In this document: positions 48,130 through 58,870 of the stretch, piece by piece
How the letters are laid out: each line of letters starts with the position of its first letter
How positions within the stretch are numbered: the stretch's first letter is position 1
Assembly (NCBI RefSeq): GCF_032884065.1
Contig: NC_088883.1
Coordinates: 26,301,355 to 26,365,354, forward strand
Reading direction: 5' to 3'
Source: Artemia franciscana
Taxonomy: Eukaryota > Arthropoda > Branchiopoda > Anostraca > Artemiidae
DNA length: 64,000 nucleotides
Made by a program: the position numbers and the translations under genes
The notes under the pieces: generated by a model
Database searches by the model: none
What the model was told of the DNA's origin: nothing
Seen by the model: the letters and a program-made list of their open reading frames with translations, nothing else

Positions 48130-48340
48130 ATATACTTATATTATTATATTACTACTACCAACAACTCACTGCAGAACCATGGTACCTGAGGCCAACACAG
48201 CTTCACCAACTCCTCCGCCCAAATATATTCAAAGCTTTATTCTTTATGCCATCTCATGAAGGTCAAGTTTCCTTAGGATACTTCCTTATGACCTTTTCCC
48301 ACTCCGATTGGGTTCGACCTGCTTTTCGTTTAACCCCAGA
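48130..48340 (-). pseudogene. LINE 3'-end fragment with fused short repeat
   Basis: Shares CTGAGGCCAACACAGCT, CTCC.CC.AAATATATTCAAAGC and CTGCTTTTCGTTTA with the other LINE 3' ends; TACTACTACCAACAACTCACT is its tail. At about 48345 it joins AAGACCTCCGCTCAGCTGGCCTCAGTGC, which resembles the arm of the 58-kb foldback. Confidence 0.7.
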
Positions 48341-48694
48341 TATACAGATAAGACCTCCGCTCAGCTGGCCTCAGTGCAGAATCATGAAAAAAATGCAGGT
48401 AAAAGTCCAAGGGACGATATAAAAACCAAACCCCAAAATATACACTGAAAATAAAATCCTCCTTTCACTCTTCTCTGTAATTTTTTGTTTTGTCATGATT
48501 ATCCAGTGTGGTCTCAGAAATTATTTATTTTTCATCTATAAAAGAATGCATGCTGCATTTAGTTTGTTAGATGGATGAAAATCAATCTCAGGTATGAAAA
48601 GATAGCAAAATAATCGTTTCCTGATTACATTTTAACTGCAAATGAGCAGAAAAATAAGACACAAAAATTACACAGAGAATATAAAAAAAAGCTT

Positions 48695-48980
48695 AGTTTT
48701 TTCTACGTTATCCATCATAGAACTGCTGTTAATGCTGTAGAAGCGCGTAGAAAATTCTGTTATTTTGTAGGTTTTTTTTTTCTGTTATTTTACAGGAAAC
48801 ATGTAATACAGCTTTTGAGTTTTCATATTGGTTACAATAGTAGCTTGTTTTCCAGCATAGAACTGCTGTTAATGCTGTAGAAGTGCGTATAAAATTCTGT
48901 TATTTTGTAGTTTTTTCTGTTATTTTACAGGAAACATGTTAATACAGCTTTTGAATTTTCATATTGGTTACAATAGTGGC
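48695..48980. repeat. tandem duplication, about 135-bp unit, two copies
   Basis: Both copies contain CATAGAACTGCTGTTAATGC, AAAATTCTGTTATTTTGTAG, TATTTTACAGGAAACATGT and TTTCATATTGGTTACAATAG. Confidence 0.9.
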
Positions 48981-49299
48981 TAAAAGCCTTTCCAATCGTG
49001 GAAAGGCATGGACCCTAAGGTGTTAAAACACAGAGGGGGTCTTTCGGTGATTCACTTCACTTCACAGTTGCTAAAAGCAGCAAAACTTGTCCTCTGTTAA
49101 GCCAAATTTGAAAAGCCAAATTTTTTTGAATATCAAAGCTTTTACTTTTTAGCTGATTGTAATCGTAATTTAACGAATTAATAAATTTATTTCACCCAAA
49201 AAACGTTAATAAGGTGTTAAGCTGAAGTACGCAAAAGAAAGCAAAGCATCATGTAGTTTTGAATCAGATTTTATCCGTGAACATGTAGACAGTTTACTC

Positions 49300-49660
49300 T
49301 TCAGATATATGCAACTAATGCTGTGTTGCCATCCGGTGAGAAAACAAAATTACTAGATTTTAGTGATGTTTCGGTTGATTAAGCGATTTTCTTCAATAGT
49401 GATTTACGAGTTGATTTAGCAATTTTTATGCTTAGGAAATATAAAACAACCACTAGAGGTGGCAACACTGCGCTGATGCAAGGAGCAATGAATATGAATT
49501 TGGAAACCGTGAGGCCGGAAACACTCTTGGCGTTTTTTACTGACTGGATGTTTTTACCGTCATCGCCATACGGTAGTGCGACGCACACATTGGGCGGTAA
49601 TAAAAAATCGGTGCATTTAACTCCGACGATAGCTATTCAACCTAAGTAGGATGACTAAAT
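49300..49660. other. less AT-rich island with 60-70-codon ORFs on both strands
   Basis: Base composition is more balanced than the surroundings and CpGs are frequent (GGTGGCAACACTGCGCTGATG, CCGTGAGGCCGGAAACACTC, TAGTGCGACGCACACATTGG). A + ORF of 73 codons (49428-49649) and a - ORF of 69 codons overlap; neither is recognised. It could be a promoter or first exon of an unseen gene. GGTGGCAACACTG occurs again at 57391. Confidence 0.25.
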
Positions 49661-50077
49661 AAAATATATAGTATAAAATAAATAAATTCACCAGGAATCA
49701 AGTCACTTGGATTATTTCATAGTCGCATGTTATAGAATATTCAGGGGCGATAAGTAATAGGTGGAATCTGCCCACTTTCCCATTTAGATTTGGCGTAGTG
49801 CATTTTTTAGTAATTTCATTTAAAAAGTCAAAACACCTTTTTGTACAGTCATAAAAAAATTAATTCCCCCTCCCCCTCCTGCATTTTTATGAATTGACAT
49901 CCTCGAGGGTATCTCGCTATATGTTTACAGGTTTGATAAGTTGGATATTTAGCAACTTCTTTATAATTTTAGTCTTTTAGATTCTTTAGGCAAAACTCGA
50001 CAAAATGTGTTCCTGCTTACTTTTCATCTGTTTATCGATGTATATCGAACCGTTTTGATCCCGATTTTTATATGGAT

Positions 50078-50215
<138 letters not shown>

Positions 50216-50559
50216 GTACATGTATAATATTATATATTATATCACTTGTGGGATGTGTATAAAATATTGCACATTATCGCTGAAAGGCCTTCAAACGGAG
50301 GTCAGCACCACCGAATTGGATTTTAAGGGTATAGTACAGTATGCTTCACCTTTTTCTTTACCTTTACTCGTGTATGACACAAGAAAGTTAATAGTGTTTA
50401 AACTATTATATAGAGTTCATATGGTCTATGTCCATATGTGAGAGGACAGGGAAAATACATTGATAGTTTTGAAATTGGTAATGTAATGTCAATTATATGG
50501 TAAAATGATATGCTTATTGGATTTAAAAAATAATAAACAAGAGGGATGGTGACAAAAAA

Positions 50560-50728
50560 AGGACATATCAAGGGGTACCTGCTTTGTCCCCCCTCCAAAC
50601 AAAATGTGTTTGTCTGACTCGTACAAAAGTGTCAAAATACATTTAAGCGAATTTTTGTTGCGTTTGTAATCTTTTTTTGTAATCCTCCCCCTCCCATTCT
50701 CCCAAGCAATATCCTGGATACGGCCCTG
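50560..50728. mobile_element. GGCCGTATCC-family MITE
   Basis: Right end is clear (ATATCCTGGATACGGCCCTG); left end is degraded (AAGGACATATCAAGGGG). The interior shares TTTGTCTGACTCGTA with the copy at 34.4 kb. Confidence 0.65.
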
Positions 50729-51600
50729 CGATGAAAAGTTATTGCAATGCCAATCATTTGATAAATAAAAAACCTTTTTTGGGTTAAAAATAAGTCCTAA
50801 AAGCAAGCGATTTTTTTTGTTGCGAAAGTTTTTTAAAGTTTTTTTTATGTATGAAGAATATGCCAGGGTATATCATGTAGAATGTAGATACAAATATTTA
50901 GTATTTATAAGCCATTGAGATTTTTTCTATTTTTCTTGTTAACATAAATTTAGGGAAACATTCTTATTTAACGTTCAAAGTTAGAGTCTTGAAAAACTTT
51001 TGCGTCTTGAGTCAATAACTTGTTGAATGTTGATGGTAAAATCTCTAAGAAGTGAACAATGGACCCAATTATTTGCGTCTTAGAATATAACACATTTGAC
51101 ACAGAATATAACACATTTGTTCACTTCAATGAGTGAATTATAGATTTTGTGAAACAAATCTGACCTAAGAACTCAAACAAAGTAGATGAAGTGTTAATTT
51201 GAGCATTGTGGTATAAGAGAATTTTAATGCGTGAATTTAACAAAAAACTCTTCGAATATTGTACACGACGATCCTACCAAATTGTAATATTGCTTAGGTA
51301 CTGCTGTAAACTCAGCATAGGGGTGCCAATTCACAAAAATGTAGATTTTTTTCTATTACTTTCAGAATTGGGGAGGGAGGTCTAGCGACAAAAGAGGCAA
51401 TTTACAAAATCCCCCCCCCCAATTAGCGCCTCTGTCAGTACAACTATATAGAAGGAAATATCAAGAATCGTTAATCCAGTGATATTCATTCCCGCCCGGA
51501 TTTTTTGCCTTTATACCTGGATGCTTGCCGGGGGAAATGACAAGGAGATGATTTTCTCGAAACAATTCACTGAGACATAGGTAGCAGTTGTTCGTTGCCA
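50729..51600. other. intergenic, no gene seen
   Basis: AT-rich sequence with a short CACATTTGACACAGAATATAA duplication near 51090; otherwise unremarkable. Confidence 0.45.
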
Positions 51601-51623
51601 AGGGGACGTTCCCTAAGAAATTT

Positions 51624-53015
51624 ACAGTCCATGGTCAAAAAGATTACAGTCCGGGCTGATTTTTACAGTCCAGGGTCAAAAGATTACAGTCTACGATGAT
51701 TTTTACAATCCATGGTCAAAAAGATTACAGTCCATGCTGATTTCTACAGTCCAGGCTAATTTTTACAGTCCACGGTCAAAAAGATTACGATCCAGGCTGA
51801 TTTTTGCAGTCAAGGGTAAAAAATATTGCAGTCCAGGCTGATTTTTACGATGCAGGATCAAACAGATTACAGTCCCGGCTGATTTTTAAAGTGCAGGGTC
51901 AAACAGATTACAGTCCAGGCTGATTTTTACAGTCCATGGTCAAAAAGACTACAGTCCAGACTGAATTTTACAGTCCAGGATCAAAAAAGATCACAGTCCT
52001 GGCTGATTTTTACAGTCCAGGGTCAAAATGATTACAGCCCAGGCTGATTTTTACTGTCCGGTTTCAAAAAGATTACAGTCCAGGCTGATTTTTACAGTCC
52101 AGGGTCAAAAAGATTACAGTCCACGCTGATTTCTACAGTCTAGGTCAAACAGCTTACAGTCCAGGCTGATTTTACAGTCCAGGGTCAAAAAGATTACAGT
52201 CTAGGCTGATTTCTACAGTCAGGGTCAAAATGATTACTGCCCAGGTGGATTTTTTATTGTCCGGTTCCAAAAATATTACAGTCCAGGCTGATTTTTGCAG
52301 TCCAGGGTCAAAAAGATTACAGTCCAGGGTCAAAAAGATTACAGTCCAGGCTGATTTCTACAGTCTAGAGTCTAACAGATTATATTTCAGGCTGATTTTT
52401 ACAGTTCAGGGTCAAACAGATTACAGTCCAGGCTGATTTTTACAGTCCAGGGTCAAAAAGATCACAGTCCAGGCTGATTTTTACAGTCCAGGGCCAGAAT
52501 GATTACAGTCCAGGCTGATTTTTACTGTCCAGAGTCAAGAAAATTACCATCCAGGCTGATTTTTACAGTCCAGAGTAAAAAAAGATATTGCAATCCAGGC
52601 TGATTTTTACAGTGCAGGGTCAAACAAACTACAGTCCAGGCTAATTTATACAGTCTAGGGTCAAAAAGATCACAGTCCGTGCTGATTTTTACGGTGCAGG
52701 GTCGAAATGATTACATTCAAGGCTGATTTTTACTGTCCAGGGTAAAAAAGATTACTGTACAGATTGATTTTTACAGTCCGGGGTCAAAAAGATTACAGTC
52801 CTGGCTGATTTTTATAGTCCAGGGTAAAAAGTATTACATTTTAGGCTGATTTTTACATTCCAGGGTCAAAAAGATTACAGTCCACACTGATTTTTACAGT
52901 TCGGGGTCAAAAAGATTGCAGTTTAGGCTGATTTATACAGTACAGGGTCAAAAAGATTACAGTCCAGGATCAAAAAGATTGCAGTCCAGGCTTATTTTTA
53001 CAGTTCAGGGCCATA
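51624..53015. repeat. minisatellite, about 41-bp unit, about 34 copies
   Basis: The unit has two half-repeats: ACAGTCCAGGCTGATTTTT and ACAGTCCAGGGTCAAAAAGATT. Copies differ by scattered substitutions and single-base indels, and the spacing is too regular and contiguous for a CRISPR (no unique spacers). No coding frame survives. Confidence 0.95.
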
Positions 53016-53870
53016 AAAAAGTCTTATGAAATACAATCCCGGGCCGTTCTTTTTGTCTCCTTTCCTTTCTCATGGCGTCAAAAAGATGTTGACGTTAATA
53101 AGGAAATTCGATGAATGAGGAAGTTTAGACACAGAGCTAATAACTAAGGTTGTTAGGATTAACATAGAAAAAAACCGTTACAGAAAAGGTATCAAAGCAA
53201 AATAGAGAATGATTTTACAGGTTAAATTGAGTAAAAACAAATTTTTGTAAAATGTCAAACGTAAAACAAAGAGAAGTTAGGATCAATGATCAAATGAAGC
53301 AGATAAAGAACAGAAATAAGAAAGATAGGGCGACAATCCTTCTCTTATTTGCGGTGATTTCTTTTACTTGATTATTCATTTTTTAATTACTCAATTTTTC
53401 AATTCATTTATTCAATCCTTTTCTTATTTGCGGTGATTTCTTTTGTTTAGAACTTGACTTGATTATTCATTTTGGTTTCTCTTCGTTTTAAGTTTGACAT
53501 GTTATATAGCTTTACTTTTACTCGAGTTAAGGTTTAAAATTGCTCTTTAATTTTCGTTGGAATAGTTACTTTGGAATTAGTGACTTTATTTCTACTAATG
53601 ATTTTATTTATTTGTTACCTTTTATTGCTTTAAAAACTGTTTGGAAGAGCTTTTTAAGTAATTTTTGCTTGTTATTGATTGATGTAGTTTTATTTTTAGA
53701 TTGCAGGAGTATTTTATAGTTATCAATACTTGAACTAAAATTTTCGATTGTAATTTAATTTCAGTGAAATCGGAACACTCAGCTAAAATTTCAAATCAGA
53801 TTTATTTTTGTAATAATCTTTTATAATATTTTATTATAGGGAGGTGTTTTTTAATCATACATATTATGTA
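53016..53870. other. intergenic, no gene seen
   Basis: AT-rich; TTCTTATTTGCGGTGATTTC occurs twice (53341 and 53420), a short local duplication. Confidence 0.45.
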
Positions 53871-54465
53871 TCTTGACGATTGTTGGTCTTTAATCGGACT
53901 AAAGTAATCCTCGCCCTCTTTGCATGTTTCGCTTGTGCTTGAGGCAGGCCAACAGGAGTGAAGCCGTAACTCTGGTACTTAGGGTAAGCTCGGGGAGCAA
54001 ATCTTGCCCTCTTTGCATGTTTTGCTTGTGCTTGAGGCAGGCCAACAGGAGTGAAGCCGTAACTCGGGTACGTAGGGTAAGCTCGGGGAGCAAACCTTGC
54101 CCTCTTTGCATGTTTTGCTTGTGCTTGAGGCAGGCCAACAGGAGTGAAGCCGTAACTCGGGTACGTAGGGTAAGCTCGGGGAGCAAACCTTGCCCTCTTT
54201 GCATGTTTTGCTTGTGCTTGAGGCAGGCCAACAGGAGTGAAGCCGTAACTCGGGTACGTAGGGTAAGCTCGGGGAGCAAACCTTGCCCTCTTTGCATGTT
54301 TTGCTTGTGCTTGAGCAGGCCAACAGGAGTGAAGCCGTAACTCGGGTACGTAGAAACATCTTCGAGTGATTTAAGAGTCTTTGGCATGTATCGAGAGAAA
54401 GACGTTGAAACTGTAGACGTTGACGTTGAAACTGGAGAGAATAAACTTTTAAGCAAACAATCCAT
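53870..54465 (-). CDS. candidate repetitive protein (93-bp array), probably disrupted
   Basis: On the minus strand an ATG at 54465, directly preceded by an in-frame TGA, opens MDCLLKSLFSPVSTSTSTVS, reaches VSTYPSYGFTPVGL and enters a 93-bp (31-codon) tandem repeat. One base is missing in the first repeat; beyond it, the frame continuous with TYPSYGFTPVG reads four further 31-residue units of the form TYPSYGFTPVGLPQAQAKHA then KRARFAPRAYP. It ends shortly after the array (ARITLVRLKT, stop near 53871). Lys-Arg pairs recur every 31 residues, as in peptide precursors. Copy differences include three synonymous changes in this frame and two replacements. No signal peptide is visible. The other two frames are also open, so coding status is unproven; I recognise no family. 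Confidence 0.4.
53910..54350. repeat. 93-bp tandem repeat, 4.7 copies
   Basis: Copies begin about 53913, 54006, 54099, 54192 and 54285 with GCCCTCTTTGCATGTTTTGC. Middle copies are nearly identical; the edge copies carry the variants. The period is a multiple of three, so several frames stay open on both strands. Confidence 0.95.
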
Positions 54466-54489
54466 TGTAATTCAGTAGAGGGGGAAAAT

Positions 54490-55160
54490 GTCTGAGTTGA
54501 GCTGGACTTTAACATTTTTGTTAGTGGAGTTTTGTAGTGGAGTTTTATATTTGCAGCTAGATTTCCTTTTGGTTGAAGGAAAAATGGCTTTAACATTTAA
54601 CATGGACTTTAACATTTGGACTTTAATATTTTGTTAGTGGAGTTTTGTAGTGGAGTTTTATATTTGTAGCTAGATTTCCTTTTTGTTGAAGGAAAAATGG
54701 CTTTAACATTTAACATGGACTTTAACATTTGGACTTTAATATTTTGTTAGTGGAGTTTTGTAGTGGAGTTTTATATTTGTAGCTAGATTTCCTTTTTGTT
54801 GAAGGAAAAATGGCTTTAACATTTAACATGGACTTTAACATTTGGACTTTAACATTTTTGTTAGTGGAGTTTTGTAGTGGAGTTTTATATTTACAGCTAG
54901 ATTTCCTTTTGGTTGAAGGAAAAATGGCTTTAACATTTAACATGGACTTTAACATTTGGACTTTAACATTTTTGTTAGTGGAGTTTTGTAGTGGAGTTTT
55001 ATATTTGCAGCTAGATTTCCTTTTGGTTGAAGGAAAAATGGCTTTAACATTTAACATGGATTTTAACATTTGTACTTTAACATTTTTGTTAGTGGAGTTT
55101 TGTAGTGGAGTTTTATATTTGCAGCTAGATTTCCTTTTGGTTGAAGGAAAAATGGCTTCG
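54490..55160. repeat. 113-114-bp tandem repeat, about 6 copies
   Basis: Unit marker GAAGGAAAAATGGCTTTAAC recurs near 54575, 54688, 54801, 54915, 55029 and 55143. The last three intervals are exactly 114 bp (38 codons), the earlier ones 113. Each unit also has internal AACATTTAACATGGACTTTA copies. Open frames on both strands are a consequence of the period; no protein is claimed. Confidence 0.95.
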
Positions 55161-55544
55161 TGTTTTTAAATATCCAATTCCCATTTGGGGTCAGAGCTTA
55201 ATTTTTTTTAAAAGATTCAAAAAACTTGCCTGGAGGCTCGCGGTTTTACTATAATCACGACGTCACTACCTGGTCTAGTGCTCCTCAGGAGCTACAATTG
55301 AAAAAGCGGTTTGGTAATATCGGTACAAAAAGGTATCTGAAGTTTATGTATCAGCTTGCTAATGCTGGTACCTAATGAAAAAAATATATTGAAAATAATA
55401 AATAAACTTGCGATTCTAGGCATTCCCCCCTAGAAAATAGTCTCAGTAAAATACCCTCCTGGGAAATAAGCCCCCTCCTACGGCTGGTTGGTCTCTGATC
55501 CAACCAATTTCTGATTGAATGAGCATCCTCCGAAGTCTTTATAA
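55161..55544. other. intergenic, no gene seen
   Basis: Nothing recognised. Confidence 0.4.
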
Positions 55545-55960
55545 CAATGAGGCGAAGGTGGGGATAGGGATGAGGGCAGTCCCCCTCCTATACGGGTTGA
55601 TTCTGTTCATTTTGGGGTTTAATGTTACTCTTGACTTTCATAACAATAGCGTAGAGCAGAAATTTTCCCAGAAATGAAGAGAGATTAAATATGAATTTCA
55701 AATTTTGTATTTGTTTTTAAAAGTTATTGTTCCCCTCCAAAGAAAAGTACTGGATACGGCCCTAAAGATTATATATCGTTTCTACCTCTCTCCTAACCTC
55801 TCCCTTAGAACTAATTCCGTATTTATCTGAAGGCTCAATCACAGTTGGGAAGTTCTGGTATTAAAATACACCATTTGAGGTATTTCCCTTCCTCTCTAAC
55901 TAAAGAACAATCAGAGAACCCCATTGTAGAGGTTTAAAGTCCTTGGTTATACAAATTTGA
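55545..55960. repeat. dispersed repeat (partner of 36002-36335) with MITE end
   Basis: Matches the intron-6 copy in order (see 36002) but is split at about 55690-55765 by sequence ending AGTACTGGATACGGCCCTAA, the right end of a GGCCGTATCC-family MITE. Confidence 0.65.
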
Positions 55961-57998
55961 CTGCACCGTGACCCCTAAGTTGTACCAAATACAGTACAAT
56001 TCTACAGCTTTGGGAAGACTGCTGACGCCTTGGCTTTTGACCAAAAAAGACCCTGCCTGGGTACCAAAGAACCAGCTTGAACGCAAAAAACCAATTTATT
56101 AGAAATTCTATTAAAAATAATAAAAGGCTTTTAGTTCTCACATTTGTAAAAATTAAGAATTTTATACTTTTTTTGATTTTTCAAGAAATATTCTAGAAAA
56201 TATTTCTACAAAAGTTGATTTTTTATTTGACATACTAGCTAGAGCAGACTCTTTGATTGGGTTGGGGTATGGGCCCCCAAAAAATGAAGCAAGCATAGGA
56301 TTTGCTTAAAACTCAAATAAATATATATTCAGGCCAAAAGGAACCCATTGCACAAAAAATAATTACCAAACCAATTACCAGTTACCAGTTTTTACCAATT
56401 TTCAGTTGATTTCCTGTTTACCATGAAAATGAGCCCCAAAAATAGGCCGAAAAACTTTTTTTTTGAACGATTTGCACCCGAAATGCTCTTGGAATACTCC
56501 CAAGACTTTATCTTTTAATCCGATCTAACAGTCGGAACCCTTTAACCACTAAAACTAAGTCCTTTGAAATCGCCCAAGTACCGCAAGGGAAAGAAATTTC
56601 AGTTCAGAATAACTTGCTATAATCATATGTTTCATTCAAAGATCAACAACCGACCACTTTGGGAAGTTGATATGATTATACTAAATCATTTCGAGTTAGT
56701 TTACCATTATGAGGCTTCTTACAATGCTACGGCGATTTACTGTAAAAGTTAAAAGGCCCACTCCCATAGTGGATCTTGTTCTGTTTCTGGTACAATTTAG
56801 AGGGTTACGGTACAATCAAATTTTTCGTATTTTATTTTTACTTGCTCATTTTTGACTCAGATAAAGCCATTATATGCAAACGTTTGGAATTGTAAAACGA
56901 CAAGGTATTTACCCAAGACTCAAAAATGCTTCTGGCGTAGTTTGCTGCGAACGACTCTTGAATTTAGAGTCAAATTATTTTTAAGGTCTAAACAATTCTC
57001 ACTCCCTTTTTGCTAAATGTAATTTACTATATCCATCTAAAACTTAGCTTTGAAGTACCAAGGGCAGTGCAAATGAAATTTGACTGATTTGAATTGGATA
57101 AGTGAAAATTTACAAAATCATCTACATCTTAAGAAATTGAGAAAAATTAAGAATTCCGTTTTTTCAGTTATGCAGTTTTGGTTAAAGAAGCTGCCAATTT
57201 AAAAGAAAAGAAATAAAGGTTAACAAAAACTGCAAAAAAGAGCTTAAAAAATATGGCACCGAGCAGCTTAACAAGTTCTTGCTTTCATTTGAAGGTTTGG
57301 TTGTCTACAGATTGTTACTTTCTGAATTTTTACAGTGAAAAAGTGTTGGCAAATTTAGATCATAAATTTTGCTTGTGTAGTTTCATGGTTAAGGTGGCAA
57401 CACTGACGAAGTGTGGAACTTTCTTAAAAACTCCATAATTTTGAAATAACCAAATGAAAAATTGTAGAAAATCATTGTTTTCAGGTATCAGTAAACCTAA
57501 GGTGGGTACAGGGCACAGAAAACGCTTTTATTTTTGTGACCATTGTACTTTATATTTGAACCGTGTCAGTTCCACTTAGTGTCTAACCAGTATATTTAGA
57601 AAAAATTGTCTAAAATACGTATTTTTTATTTTATTCTACGCAAAACAAAACAAAAATTGAGCGAAAAAATCCGATTTAATTTCTAACAAATCAGGTACTA
57701 AATCGGAGAATTGCACTTTATATAAAACAGATACAACTATTTTTCTGACTAGAAATTCACAATTTTCCTTCTCCAACAGTCACACATACTTAGAATTGTT
57801 TCTTATGCCTGAACCAAACGATGACCTTTGTTTAAAAAGGTAACTGATCCATGTTTTCTCTTGATTTCAGCGTCACAACTAGTATGACAGGAGCAAATAT
57901 TGAAGTAACAACTAAACTGATTTGAAAAGTCATATCAAAACTCGTTTGTTTTCAAAGGTTGTATAAATACGTTCTGAGACCATACTGGCTATGCATAA
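55961..57998. other. intergenic, no gene seen
   Basis: Small ORFs only (none above 65 codons, none recognised). The word GTGGCAACACTG at 57393 also occurs at 49457. Confidence 0.45.
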
Positions 57999-58410
57999 CG
58001 TGTGAAACCAAGAAAGGAAATAATAAATGAAAAGAAAAAAAATCAAATAGGTGAAAAAACGAGGATTTTGTCAGCCAGTAGCAAAATATGAAGACGAAAA
58101 TCAAGCGGATATTTCGACAAGGACCTCCGCCAAGTCGTCCTCAGTGCTCAACAAAAAAAAGAAGAGAAAAAAAACAACAAAGCAACAAAAAAACAAAAAA
58201 CAATATTTTGATTACTGAGTTAGATTTTGCTGTTATTTTTTTTCTCTCTTCTTTTTTTATTGAGCGCTGAGTACGACTTGGCGGAGGTCCTTGTCGAAAT
58301 ATCCACTTGATTTTCTTCTTCATATTTTGCTACTGGCTGACAAAATCCTCGTTTTTGCACCTATTTGATTTTTTCTTTCCATTTATTATTTTCTTTCTTG
58401 GTTTCATACG
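57999..58410. mobile_element. foldback element, arms about 150 bp
   Basis: Left arm 57999-58152 pairs with right arm 58258-58410. Shared words: TGTGAAACCAAGAAAG, GAGGATTTTGTCAGCCAGTA, GCAAAATATGAAGA, GATATTTCGACAAGGACCTC and CGCCAAGTCGT.CTCAG. The loop is A-rich then T-rich (AAGAAGAGAAAAAAAACAAC), so it too can pair weakly. Confidence 0.9.
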
Positions 58411-58870
58411 AAATGTTGGATACATAAATATTTTCTTGGAACACGCTGCCTTCACATCTAAAAATAAGACAAATGAAAATATAGAACAAAAGGTACAATA
58501 TATGCCATGAGTCCACATATATGGACAACCAATTCAATGTTTGTTAATAAATAATTTCTTAGAACACACTACCTTTTAATTTACAAGTAAAACAAATGAA
58601 AACATAGATGAACGTTGTAACATATACCATCTGTCCACATGGGTGGACTACCAATTCAATGTAGGTTAATGAATAATCTTAGAACACACTACCTTTTAAT
58701 TTACAAGTAAAACAAATGAAAACATAAAAGATCGTTGTAACATATACCATCTGTCCACATGGGCGGACAACCAATTCAATGTTGGTCAATGAATAATTTC
58801 TTAGAACACACTACCTTTTCTTTTACAAGTAAAATAAATGAAAATGAAAAAAATAATGCAGTTTATCATA
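58411..58870. repeat. tandem array, about 120-bp unit, four copies
   Basis: Recurring CTTAGAACACACTACCTTTT, TTTACAAGTAAAACAAATGA, CATATACCATCTGTCCACAT and GGACAACCAATTCAATG. The first copy is the most diverged and begins right at the end of the foldback. Confidence 0.9.

Noticed and set aside
51624..53015. CRISPR array
   Set aside because: Repeats are contiguous with no unique spacers, and the window is eukaryotic; it is a minisatellite.
53924..54340. 138-codon + strand ORF
   Set aside because: Shadow of the 93-bp array, whose period keeps several frames open; the minus frame with YPSYG units looks more protein-like.
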